Source: CAZRHR01 sp964578885 (lineage in GTDB: Bacteria > Bacteroidota > Bacteroidia > CAIKAF01). Taken from it: a stretch of DNA of 64,000 nucleotides. This document shows positions 18,395 to 26,451 of the stretch, piece by piece; position 1 is the stretch's first letter, and every line of letters starts with the position of its first letter. The position numbers and the translations under genes were made by a program. Below the pieces are notes generated by a model. The model searched no databases, was not told where the DNA came from, and saw only the letters and a program-made list of their open reading frames with translations. The DNA is taken from assembly GCA_964578885.1 (NCBI GenBank), contig CAZOEO010000003.1, forward strand, positions 1 to 64,000. Reading direction: 5' to 3'.

Positions 18395-19308
18395 ACGATA
18401 TCACCCACAAGTCGGTTAGTTTGCGTGAAGCCACCGCCAGAGCCATTGTTCGGGTAGGTTCGCCCGAAACCATAAAAGCCATTCGCCTGGGACAAGTGCC
18501 TAAAGGAGACATTTTCCAAATGGCAAGGGTGGCCGCCATGCTAGGTGTAAAAAAAACCGCAGATCTTATTCCGGATTGCCATCCTTTACCAATTGAAGGA
18601 TTTTCTTTTTCGGGTGAAATGGTAGAGCAGGATATTTTGCTGGACATTTATGTGAAAACCATTTACAAAACCGGGGTAGAAGTAGAGGCCATGCATGGCG
18701 CTTCTGTCGCGGCACTTACCGTGTACGACATGCTTAAACCTCTGGACAAGCAGGTACATATCCGTAGCATTGCCCTTCTGGAAAAAAAAGGCGGAAAGTC
18801 GGATCGTGTGGTCATTCCACCCGCAAAAACCAAAGCCAGGATTATGGTATGTTCAGATGGCGTGGCAGCGGGAATCCGAACCGATGCGTCTGGGAAAATC
18901 GTCCTGGAAAAAGTACAAAAAACAGGCATTTCGGATGTCACCATCGAAGTGATTCCAGATGAGCCGGAAGCCATTGAAAAAGCGTTATTCAATGCTGAAA
19001 AAGACGGGATTTCCTGGCTCATTTTTACCGGAGGAACCGGCCTTGGCCCACGAGATGTGACACCAGAAACCCTAAGACCTTGGCTAGATCGGGAAATCCC
19101 CGGCGTCATGGAAACAGCAAGGCGTTATGGACAAGAAAGAATGCCATTCGCTATGCTTTCTCGCGGATTGGCCGGTGTTCGGGGCAATATGCTGGTCATT
19201 TGCCTGCCCGGATCTCAAAAGGGAGCCGCCGAAACCATGGAAGCCATTACACCCGCTGTTCTACATGTATTTCATATGATGGCAGGGGGCGGACACAGCC
19301 AATCATAA
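18391..19308 (+). CDS. moaCB: Bifunctional MoaC/MoaB fusion (cPMP synthase and molybdopterin adenylyltransferase-like)
   Basis: Residues 1 to about 150 are MoaC, which completes cyclic pyranopterin monophosphate: KGDIFQMARVAAM, DLIPDCHPLPI and TGVEVEAMHGASVAALTVYD are diagnostic, and the conserved GGKSD ends this half. Residues ~155-305 are a MoaB/MogA fold with ICSDGVA-like and FTGGTGLGPRDVTPE motifs, then GIRGN-like GVRGNMLVICLPGS. This half probably activates molybdopterin by adenylylation. The ATG at 18391 is chosen for its ATGA overlap with moaE. It is the last gene of the xdh operon. Confidence 0.92.
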   Translation: MNDITHKSVSLREATARAIVRVGSPETIKAIRLGQVPKGDIFQMARVAAMLGVKKTADLIPDCHPLPIEGFSFSGEMVEQDILLDIYVKTIYKTGVEVEAMHGASVAALTVYDMLKPLDKQVHIRSIALLEKKGGKSDRVVIPPAKTKARIMVCSDGVAAGIRTDASGKIVLEKVQKTGISDVTIEVIPDEPEAIEKALFNAEKDGISWLIFTGGTGLGPRDVTPETLRPWLDREIPGVMETARRYGQERMPFAMLSRGLAGVRGNMLVICLPGSQKGAAETMEAITPAVLHVFHMMAGGGHSQS

Positions 19309-19684
19309 GCACACGGCCACTCAACATCGTCCGATTTTATCTCTGCACATGCGCTGGATAAGGGTGCTCATACAAAAGTAGTTCCTTCCAATTTTCAAAA
19401 TGGCCAACCAGGCACAAATATGAATTTTGGTAACCGAATATTTGAGCCCGCAAAAATCGGGGTTACACCCACCCCTCCCCGTGGACAATTTACAAAACCC
19501 ATTTGAAACGATTCGGCCATTAAACGGATATAAACGATTAAAATCGGTTACGCGGAAAAGTAGCCCTTATAGCAACCGCCTGACAAGAGGTAACGCTCCC
19601 ATTTACCCCGATAATCTAAATTTTGTTGAACCTCCTGGCGAAATAGAAATCCTCCCCAATCGCAATCCATTCCCTCACAAAATC
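19309..19684. other. Convergent intergenic region carrying a repeat unit
   Basis: It lies between the 3' ends of moaCB and xdhC. Apart from the dispersed repeat unit at 19457-19557 nothing is recognised; the 90-residue open frame across it reads through the repeat and is not taken as a gene. Confidence 0.6.
19457..19557 (+). repeat. Dispersed intergenic repeat, single unit
   Basis: It starts CGGGGTTACACCC, has CCACCCCTCCCCG, GGACAATTTAC, TTCGGCCATTAAACGG and a tail of three 10-bp steps at 19522-19551. It most resembles the first unit of the 8.5-kb copy and has the same orientation. Confidence 0.85.
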
Positions 19685-20623
19685 TTATTCCCGCCCTAAT
19701 TCCCGTTCCAACTGAATCCATTTGGCCAAAATCGATACGGCAATTTCATCCGGAGTCTGAGAACCAATAGGCAGTCCTGCGGGTGCATCAATGGCCCGCA
19801 ATTCATCTGAAGTCCAACCCTCTTCCAGCAAAGCAGCCCAAAGCGTGTCAATCTTCGCTTGCGCACCTAACATTCCGAGATAAGCAAACTGCCGGCCCCG
19901 AAGTGTACGAAGCGCCTGCGCGTCCGTCCTGTATCCAAAGGTCATGAGAATCACAAACTGGCTTGGATCATCCGCAATCCAGGAACTGGTTTCCTCCAAA
20001 GAAATGACCCGCTTGATGTGTGCGAAAGTATTGGCATGCATGGTATTTAAACCTTCTCGGTGATCTAAAACCGTAACGTGAAAACCAAGCGCTTGCGCCC
20101 ATTTCGACAAGGCGAGTGACACATGACCACCTCCCACAATCACTACTTTTCTGCGAAAACCCAGGGGCATGGTCAACTTCCAGCGGGTTTCAGATTCTTT
20201 TTCCCATACAGGTTTCTCCGGAATTTCCTGCGAAACTTGAATGCCTTCGGGTCTGATGTCAATGGCTTTTGCCTTGCCTTCATGAATCTGTCGCAGTATC
20301 TCCAGATCGACAGACGTTGGCAGATACACCAACATCGTTTGCTCCCCGGAACAAATCATCCCGCTGCGGTCCGCTCCCGTGTCGGCAAGATGAACCTGCC
20401 TTTTTAAAACATACCTGACATCCTGCTCCACCAAAAGTTTTCGTGTAAGCTCTACAAATTTATGCTCAAGAATTCCTCCACCAACCGAACCACACATTTC
20501 CTCCGCAGAAACCGCCATCCAAAACCCGGTCCGCCCGGGACTTGAACCCAAGTGATGAACAACCCATAACAAACCAACCGGAATACCGGCATCCATTTTA
20601 GAAAGTACCCATGGAATCACCAT
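19685..20623 (-). CDS. xdhC: XdhC/CoxI-family protein (xanthine dehydrogenase maturation)
   Basis: XdhC-type proteins bind molybdopterin, help its sulfuration and insert it into xanthine dehydrogenase. The N-terminal XdhC/CoxI domain has GSSPGRTGFWM and CGSVGGGILEHKF. The C-terminal Rossmann domain begins KVVIVGGGHVSLALSKWA and contains VILMTFGYRTDAQALR and YLGMLGAQAK, ending DAPAGLPIGSQTPDEIAVSI. Length 312 fits. It faces the xdh operon and is divergent from the TSUP permease gene (72-base gap). Confidence 0.9.
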   Translation of the reverse strand: MVIPWVLSKMDAGIPVGLLWVVHHLGSSPGRTGFWMAVSAEEMCGSVGGGILEHKFVELTRKLLVEQDVRYVLKRQVHLADTGADRSGMICSGEQTMLVYLPTSVDLEILRQIHEGKAKAIDIRPEGIQVSQEIPEKPVWEKESETRWKLTMPLGFRRKVVIVGGGHVSLALSKWAQALGFHVTVLDHREGLNTMHANTFAHIKRVISLEETSSWIADDPSQFVILMTFGYRTDAQALRTLRGRQFAYLGMLGAQAKIDTLWAALLEEGWTSDELRAIDAPAGLPIGSQTPDEIAVSILAKWIQLERELGRE

Positions 20624-20695
20624 ATATCACGCAAATTTCTCGCTGTAAAGTGTGAAAATTTAGGAGAAAACAGAAGAATTTAAGTAAAATTGTCC

Positions 20696-21427
20696 ATGGA
20701 AGTTTGGCAGGTTTGTTTGCTTTTTGGATTGATCGGCGGATTGTACGCCGCGGTAGGCCATGGAGGCGCGAGCGGCTATTTGGCCATCATGGCCATCATT
20801 GGCACCTCCTCTTCCGTCATGAAGCCGACCGCCTTAATGCTCAATTTGGCCGTTTCAGCCATTTCTTTCCTTGGATTTTATCATGCCAGACATTTCAAGT
20901 GGCGACTCTTGCATCCTTTTTTATGGAGCATGCCCGCGGCTTGGCTTGGAGCAGGTTTGCCCATGTCAGAAGATAGTTACAAAAAAGTGCTGGCCTTGTG
21001 CCTGGTGCTGGCGGTTTGGCGAGTTTTAGGGTTAGGATTAAAAGGACAGGAAAACCAACCCACCCGACCCATGCCATATTTCTGGGCCATGGGAATCGGT
21101 ATGGCCATTGGACTTATTTCAGGAATGATTGGTATCGGTGGTGGCATTTTGCTTACGCCCATTCTTTTACTCACTCGCTGGGCTAAAGTCAAAGAAGCGG
21201 CGGCCGTATCTGCGGCCTTTATCTTCTTAAACTCGTTGGCAGGCTTGTCAAATACCAAAAACATACTTCAAGTTCCCACCGAAACTTGGAGTTGGGTGGC
21301 CTTTGCCGTGGTGGGTGGCTTCATCGGCAGTCTTTTGGGAAGTAAAAGCCTAAGCCCTTCATGGTTACGCGGATTATTAGGAACAGGACTTGCGCTGGCC
21401 GCTTTTAAACTCGCCTTTCTTTCCTGA
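20696..21427 (+). CDS. TSUP (TauE/SafE) family membrane permease
   Basis: The product has about seven or eight membrane segments and the family motif pair GGLYAAVGHGGASGYLA near the N-terminus and GMIGIGGGILLTPILLL in the middle. These proteins move sulfite, sulfonates or other small organic anions. The ATG at 20696 is preferred to a TTG six bases upstream. It sits between xdhC and the allantoin genes, so transport of an acidic purine breakdown product or a sulfur compound for cofactor work are both possible; sequence does not decide. Confidence 0.85.
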   Translation: MEVWQVCLLFGLIGGLYAAVGHGGASGYLAIMAIIGTSSSVMKPTALMLNLAVSAISFLGFYHARHFKWRLLHPFLWSMPAAWLGAGLPMSEDSYKKVLALCLVLAVWRVLGLGLKGQENQPTRPMPYFWAMGIGMAIGLISGMIGIGGGILLTPILLLTRWAKVKEAAAVSAAFIFLNSLAGLSNTKNILQVPTETWSWVAFAVVGGFIGSLLGSKSLSPSWLRGLLGTGLALAAFKLAFLS

Positions 21428-21558
21428 ACAATAAGCCCAATCATTTCCCGAATTCAGCCATTCTTCGCCTTATTCTTGCATGCCCGCCTCACAAGTCATA
21501 AACTTTTTATTGATTTGTAGAAAGATGTAGTATATCCACTCGATTTAAAATAAAACAC

Positions 21559-22578
21559 ATGAATCCCTCAAATCAACAACCCGCTTTTACTCAATTGACC
21601 GACTTAATCGGCGAACGGCTAGGCGGAAAAGTGCTGGCTTGTTCAGATGATTTTTTTGCGGAGGCAGAAAACCTTATCAAACCAGGCCGTGGGGTGTTTA
21701 TCGCAGATAAATTTACCGAACGCGGAAAATGGATGGACGGCTGGGAAAGCCGCAGAAAAAGAGTTCCCGGAAACGACTGGGTCATCATTGCCTTGGCCGT
21801 AAGTGGTCGAGTGAAAGGATTTGACATCGACACCAACCACTTTTTGGGAAATCACCCGCCCTTCGCTTCTATTGAAGGTATAAATGTGGATGAAAATACA
21901 TCCCTTGAGTCATTGCTTGCACCTGATGCAGCCTGGTTTCCGATGTTGGAAAAATCGGCACTACAGCCTGGAAGTCAGCATTTCTTCGAAAGCCAATCTG
22001 ACCAAGTCATTTCACACATTCGCCTTCAAATCTATCCGGATGGCGGTGTGGCACGCTTCAGAGTATACGGTGAACCAGAAAAAAACTGGGATGCGCTCGC
22101 CCTCGGAGAAGAAGTAGATCTGGCGGCTGCGTGGAATGGCGGTCAGGCAGTTCTTTGTAATGACATGTTTTTCAGCCATATGGGAAATTTACTCATGCCG
22201 GGCCGCGGCATTCATATGGGTGATGGATGGGAAACCAAACGTAACCGTACTCCTGGCAATCAGGATTGGGTAATTGTACAACTGGGGCATGCCGGATTTA
22301 TTCATCGGTTATTGGTAGACACAGCACATTTTAAAGGAAATTATCCTGATCGTTGTAAAGTTGAAGGGACATTTTTACCCGCAGGTAAATCTATTCAGGA
22401 CACCGATCTCAAATGGGAGACCATTCTCGAAGAGCAAAAATTGGAGGCCCATACCGAACATTTCTTCGCGGAAGAAATTCAGGCGAAAGGTCCATTTACC
22501 CATGTAAAACTTACCATTATTCCGGACGGCGGTGTTAGTCGCTTCCGCGTATTTGGAACGTTGACGCCAAAAGCATGA
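21559..22578 (+). CDS. alc: Allantoicase
   Basis: Allantoicase splits allantoate into ureidoglycolate and urea. The protein has the two-fold internal repeat of the family. The first half has GKVLACSDDFFAEAENL, GKWMDGWESRRKR and GNDWVIIAL; the second has VLCNDMFFSHMGNLL, GDGWETKRNR and DWVIVQLGHAG. The endings IYPDGGVARFRVYG and IIPDGGVSRFRVFG match each other. Length 339 is typical. It overlaps uraD by four bases. The substrate-making allantoinase is not in this window. Confidence 0.94.
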   Translation: MNPSNQQPAFTQLTDLIGERLGGKVLACSDDFFAEAENLIKPGRGVFIADKFTERGKWMDGWESRRKRVPGNDWVIIALAVSGRVKGFDIDTNHFLGNHPPFASIEGINVDENTSLESLLAPDAAWFPMLEKSALQPGSQHFFESQSDQVISHIRLQIYPDGGVARFRVYGEPEKNWDALALGEEVDLAAAWNGGQAVLCNDMFFSHMGNLLMPGRGIHMGDGWETKRNRTPGNQDWVIVQLGHAGFIHRLLVDTAHFKGNYPDRCKVEGTFLPAGKSIQDTDLKWETILEEQKLEAHTEHFFAEEIQAKGPFTHVKLTIIPDGGVSRFRVFGTLTPKA

Positions 22579-23078
22579 CGCTACAAGATTTTAACACACT
22601 TTCTGCAGAAGATTGCCGGCGAGAACTGGGACTTTGTTGTGGGGCCACCAGATGGGTAGAAGGCATGGAACAATCCAGACCTTTTGCAACAATAGAAGAT
22701 GTGATGGCGGCGGCAGACCAGGTTTGGAATAGCATGGGAAAAGGCGATGCCATGGAAGCCTTTGCCCACCATCCGCAAATTGGCGGAGTCGATCAACTTC
22801 GGGAAAAATTCGCTTCTACACGCCATTGGACCGGCGACGAACAAGCGGGGGTGCGTGAAGCAGAAGAAGCGGTACTCAAAGCTCTATCCGAAGGGAACGC
22901 CACTTATTTGGAAAAATTCGGCTATATTTTCATCGTCTGCGCCACTGGTAAAACGGCTTTGGAAATGAAAGATTTACTTTATTCCAGACTTCCCAATCCG
23001 CCCGACATGGAATTACAAATTGCCATGGAAGAACAGCATAAAATCACCAAAATCAGGTTACAAAAACTATTGTCATGA
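22575..23078 (+). CDS. uraD: OHCU decarboxylase
   Basis: UraD converts 2-oxo-4-hydroxy-4-carboxy-5-ureidoimidazoline to (S)-allantoin. The all-helical protein (167 residues) shows CCGATRWVEGM, the catalytic histidine region FAHHPQIGG (usually AHPRIG), EQAGV and FIVCATGKTALEM followed by LPN, as in the family. It overlaps allantoicase upstream and hiuH downstream by four bases each. Confidence 0.93.
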   Translation: MTLQDFNTLSAEDCRRELGLCCGATRWVEGMEQSRPFATIEDVMAAADQVWNSMGKGDAMEAFAHHPQIGGVDQLREKFASTRHWTGDEQAGVREAEEAVLKALSEGNATYLEKFGYIFIVCATGKTALEMKDLLYSRLPNPPDMELQIAMEEQHKITKIRLQKLLS

Positions 23079-23407
23079 GTCAACTCACCTCGCATATTTT
23101 AGATACCTCACTGGGTCGCCCTGCCGCAGGTGTGCATGTAGAGCTATTTGCCAAAACAGATTCCGGCTGGAATTTCCTGGCGTCCGCCATAACCAATGCC
23201 GATGGGAGAATTACTTCTTTCGACACAGCCAGTTTACCCAATGGAATTTATCGCCTCAAATTCTTGACTTCCAAGTATTTTGAACAACAAGGCGTGGCTT
23301 CATTTTACCCATTTGTTGAGGTTGTGTTCCATATCCGGGATGCCGCCCACTACCACGTTCCCCTGTTGCTTAATCCATTTGGATACTCAACCTACAGAGG
23401 AAGTTGA
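23075..23407 (+). CDS. hiuH: 5-hydroxyisourate hydrolase (transthyretin-like)
   Basis: HiuH opens 5-hydroxyisourate to OHCU. The 110-residue protein starts LTSHILDTSLGRPAAGV with the active-site histidine, contains the arginine region NADGRIT, HYHVPLLLNPFGYSTY, and ends exactly in YRGS, the C-terminal tetrapeptide that distinguishes these enzymes from transthyretin. Its ATG overlaps the uraD stop. Confidence 0.95.
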   Translation: MSQLTSHILDTSLGRPAAGVHVELFAKTDSGWNFLASAITNADGRITSFDTASLPNGIYRLKFLTSKYFEQQGVASFYPFVEVVFHIRDAAHYHVPLLLNPFGYSTYRGS

Positions 23408-23437
23408 TATTTTTGAAAAACGCAGTACAGATTGTCT

Positions 23438-24877
23438 ATGAAACGTTCTCTTTCTACCGCCTTTACAGACGAAGTATTGGATCAACTCCGGGTCCATAAC
23501 CAGGCATTTAACGCCCTTTATCCCGGAGAAAAGCCAGACCGTCAGCCCGTACATACCGTTTACGGGGGGGCCAACTTGTTTAAAAGTGACACCACCGTAA
23601 AAATGGGATCAGCGGCGCTGAACAATCTGCTGACCTACGCCCCCAATTTCGCTGTTCTGGCCAAAGTGCTCGAACTGAAAGGACACGAAAGCCTCCCGGC
23701 AACCGATGCAGAGGTGAAAGCCCTTGACGCCAGATTGGCCAGAATGTCTGCCACAGAACGTAAACAAGAAAACGCATGGCTCGCTTATACCGTTTACCAC
23801 AAAATCATTGAAAAACTCAAAACCGAAGGCGTAGAAGATTTTCGCATCGACTTTGAGGATGGTTTCGGAAACAGACCGGATGCGGAAGAAGACGACACTG
23901 CTGTGCAGGCGGCTCTTGAACTGGCCAAAGGCATGCGTGAAAAGACCATTTCACCTTTTATCGGCATTCGCATCAAACCTTTTACCGAAGATTTAAAATA
24001 TAGGGGCATCCGAACTTTAGACATTTTCCTGACTTCACTTTTAGAAGCCAGTGGAAAGCAACTGCCCGACAATTTTGTGGTGATGTTGCCCAAAGTAACG
24101 ATTCCCGCCCAAATTGAGGCCCTGGTAAAATGCTTCGAGGCCCTGGAATCCATTCATGGTTTGGCTTCTGGCACCTTGAAAATGGAAATGATGGTAGAAG
24201 CGACCCAGGCCGTTATGGATGCGGAAGGCAGAAATCCATTGTTGCGATTGATTCGGGCAGGTCAGGGACGTTGTATTGCAGCTCATTTTGGCACTTATGA
24301 CTATACTGCCAGCTGTAACATTACCGCCAAATACCAAACCATGGCCCACCCGGTGTGCGATTTTGCTCACCACATGACCCGCGTGGCTCTGGGGCATACC
24401 GGCATTATGCTCAGCGATGGTGCCACCAACGTAATGCCCGTGGGCCCGCATCGTGGTACCCAACTTACGGCTCAGCAGGAAATTGAAAACCGTGAAGTGG
24501 TTCATCAAGCATGGAAACTCGGATATGGCCACACCATGCATTCCCTGATTCATGGATTCTACCAAGGTTGGGATTTACACCCGGCCCAATTGCCCATGAG
24601 ATACGCGGCCACTTATACCTTCTTTTTGGAATCCTATGAAGATGCGGCGCTTCGTTTGAAAAATTTCGTGGAAAAATCGGCTCAAGCCACACTTTCCGGC
24701 GATGTATTCGATGATGCGGCCACAGGACAAGGCTTGCTCAACTACTTTTTGAAAGCCATGAACTGTGGTGCCATTACAGAAGCTGAAGCATTAGCCACAG
24801 GACTTACCCTGGAAGAAATTCGCTCCAGAAGCTTTTACAAAATTCTTGTTGGCCGCCGCGCTACACTTGCATCATAA
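23438..24877 (+). CDS. DUF6986-family, HpcH/HpaI aldolase-like protein in the purine cluster
   Basis: This 479-residue protein belongs to the citrate lyase/aldolase-like TIM-barrel superfamily by its motifs. RIDFEDGFG (136-144), IRIKPF (177-182) and MLPKV (215-219) line up with the barrel strands. MEMMVEAT (248-255) supplies a candidate metal-binding glutamate, and HFGTYDYTAS (282-291) an aspartate. I recognise it as the DUF6986 family, sometimes misnamed 'phosphoenolpyruvate kinase', which I recall in purine catabolism clusters of other bacteria. Its reaction is not established. It follows hiuH by about 30 bases and ends at a terminator. A glyoxylate-using condensation or a ureidoglycolate cleavage are plausible roles. 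ATG 23438 is preferred to TTG 23432. Confidence 0.75.
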   Translation: MKRSLSTAFTDEVLDQLRVHNQAFNALYPGEKPDRQPVHTVYGGANLFKSDTTVKMGSAALNNLLTYAPNFAVLAKVLELKGHESLPATDAEVKALDARLARMSATERKQENAWLAYTVYHKIIEKLKTEGVEDFRIDFEDGFGNRPDAEEDDTAVQAALELAKGMREKTISPFIGIRIKPFTEDLKYRGIRTLDIFLTSLLEASGKQLPDNFVVMLPKVTIPAQIEALVKCFEALESIHGLASGTLKMEMMVEATQAVMDAEGRNPLLRLIRAGQGRCIAAHFGTYDYTASCNITAKYQTMAHPVCDFAHHMTRVALGHTGIMLSDGATNVMPVGPHRGTQLTAQQEIENREVVHQAWKLGYGHTMHSLIHGFYQGWDLHPAQLPMRYAATYTFFLESYEDAALRLKNFVEKSAQATLSGDVFDDAATGQGLLNYFLKAMNCGAITEAEALATGLTLEEIRSRSFYKILVGRRATLAS

Positions 24878-24884
24878 CACCCTA

Positions 24885-24909
24885 AGGGCAGGAATTCCTG
24901 CCCTTTTTT
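24885..24909 (+). terminator. Rho-independent terminator after the DUF6986 gene
   Basis: GGGCAGG and CCTGCCC form a seven-pair stem over AATT, followed by six T. It separates the alc-uraD-hiuH-DUF6986 transcript from puuD. Confidence 0.85.
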
Positions 24910-24923
24910 AATCTACAATTTCT

Positions 24924-26348
24924 ATGAACTGGTCGATATTTCTACCTGGAAACACCTTTCTCATGATTTGGGTGGGTCTGTTGTTTTTTACCGTTTTAAC
25001 AGAATTTGCCTACAGATGGGTTACAGGCATCTCTTCACTCCGGCCGGATGACACAGATTTAGAAGAACCCAGACAAGAAATTTCCATTTTAAGAAGTTTG
25101 CTCTGGACCGCTCTTGGACTTGCCCTTCTTGGTGTTCCGCTGGTTCAAGGTATTGAATCTCTTGGATGGTCTGCACATGTACTTGGATGGCTACATCTTG
25201 TGCTTAGATGGGCTCATATCATCATTGGTATTGCCTGGATTGGTGCTTCTTTCTATTTTACTTTTTTAGAAAACGCCCTGAATCGCACGTTTCAACTCAG
25301 AGACGAGTTAGCGGGTGACCTTTGGGCAGTGCATGGTGGCGGATTTTATTACCTGGAAAAGTATAAAGGCGCACCCAAAAAACTACCTTTTAAACTTCAT
25401 TGGTTCAAATATGAAGCGTACTTCACCTGGGTCACCGGCGTTGGCTTACTTTTCATGGTATACTACCTGAATGCAGAATCGGTGATGGTAGATCCTGCGG
25501 TGTCGAATGTAAGCCCTAAAGAAGCCGTTGGATTAGGAATTCTAAGTTTAGTGGGAAGTTGGTTGCTTTATCACGGCCTTTGTGCGACGCCTTTGTTAAA
25601 GAAAAAAACATGGTTCGCCCTATTGGGGTTTGCCATTGTAACAGGTATCTCCTATTTACTCACTCAATTCATGAGTGGAAGAGCAGCTTTTATGCATGTT
25701 GGCGCCTTGCTGGGCACCATTATGGCTGGAAATGTATTTTTTGTCATTATTCCAGCCCAAAAAGCTTTGGTAAAAGCAGCGAAACTGGGAATTCCATTGG
25801 ATTTGGAAAGGGGTAAAATTGCAGGTTTACGGTCTTTGCACAACAATTATATCACCTTCCCGGTCCTGTTTGTTATGATTAGCAACCACTATCCTACTAC
25901 TTTCGGACACGGATGGAATTGGCTGGTACTGGCCATCCTTACCCTGGGTTCCGTGGCGGTGAAACACTTTATTAACTTGCATGAACGAGGAAAAACACCT
26001 TGGTATCTTTTGGGACTAGGCCTGGCATCGCTTGTGGCACTAATTATCCTTACCGCACCAAAATCTTTGGATGCCAAAGCTCTTTCAGGTGAGCTTTCCT
26101 ATGCCGACATTGATCCCATTATTAAAAAACACTGCATTAGCTGTCATTCTGCCAAACCAACGGATCCCAATTATCCTGAGGCACCGGCGGGCGCCATGTA
26201 CGACACCCCAGACCAGGTGAGGAAATTGAGCGCTAAAATTTTGGAAAGGGCTGTGCATACCAATTCCATGCCTCAAGGCAATACCACAGGAATGACAGAA
26301 GAAGAAAGGCAATTGCTCGGAGCTTGGATACAATCCGGAATGCGCTAA
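24924..26348 (+). CDS. puuD: PuuD-type membrane urate oxidase with cytochrome c domain
   Basis: PuuD oxidises urate to 5-hydroxyisourate and passes electrons to the respiratory chain through its own haem, so it makes no hydrogen peroxide. The N-terminal ~380 residues form eight or nine membrane segments (the former DUF989 domain), with WAHIIIGIAWIGASFYF and LHNNYITFPVLFVMISNHY. A short cytochrome c domain follows: CISCH (404-408) binds haem, and the MPQGN methionine (449) is the likely axial ligand. Length 474 fits. It starts only 15 bases after a terminator, so it either has its own promoter in that gap or depends on read-through. Confidence 0.92.
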   Translation: MNWSIFLPGNTFLMIWVGLLFFTVLTEFAYRWVTGISSLRPDDTDLEEPRQEISILRSLLWTALGLALLGVPLVQGIESLGWSAHVLGWLHLVLRWAHIIIGIAWIGASFYFTFLENALNRTFQLRDELAGDLWAVHGGGFYYLEKYKGAPKKLPFKLHWFKYEAYFTWVTGVGLLFMVYYLNAESVMVDPAVSNVSPKEAVGLGILSLVGSWLLYHGLCATPLLKKKTWFALLGFAIVTGISYLLTQFMSGRAAFMHVGALLGTIMAGNVFFVIIPAQKALVKAAKLGIPLDLERGKIAGLRSLHNNYITFPVLFVMISNHYPTTFGHGWNWLVLAILTLGSVAVKHFINLHERGKTPWYLLGLGLASLVALIILTAPKSLDAKALSGELSYADIDPIIKKHCISCHSAKPTDPNYPEAPAGAMYDTPDQVRKLSAKILERAVHTNSMPQGNTTGMTEEERQLLGAWIQSGMR

Positions 26349-26400
26349 TTCTTTTTCAATCTAACTTTTCGGCCCTTCAAGGGTTGACAAAGAACATAAA

Positions 26401-26442
26401 AAAAGTGTGCAAGGAAATGAACCCTGCACACTTTTATTTTTT
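26401..26442. terminator. Bidirectional terminator between puuD and RNase G
   Basis: AAAAGTGTGCA (26401-26411) pairs with TGCACACTTTT (26425-26435), with A and T runs on the two sides, so it can end transcripts from both convergent genes. Confidence 0.85.
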
Positions 26443-26451
26443 TTGAGCCGA

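Noticed and set aside
19427..19699. A 90-codon frame across the 19.5-kb repeat unit
   Set aside because: It reads through the repeat and into the 3' end of xdhC; its resemblance to the other repeat frames comes from the shared DNA.
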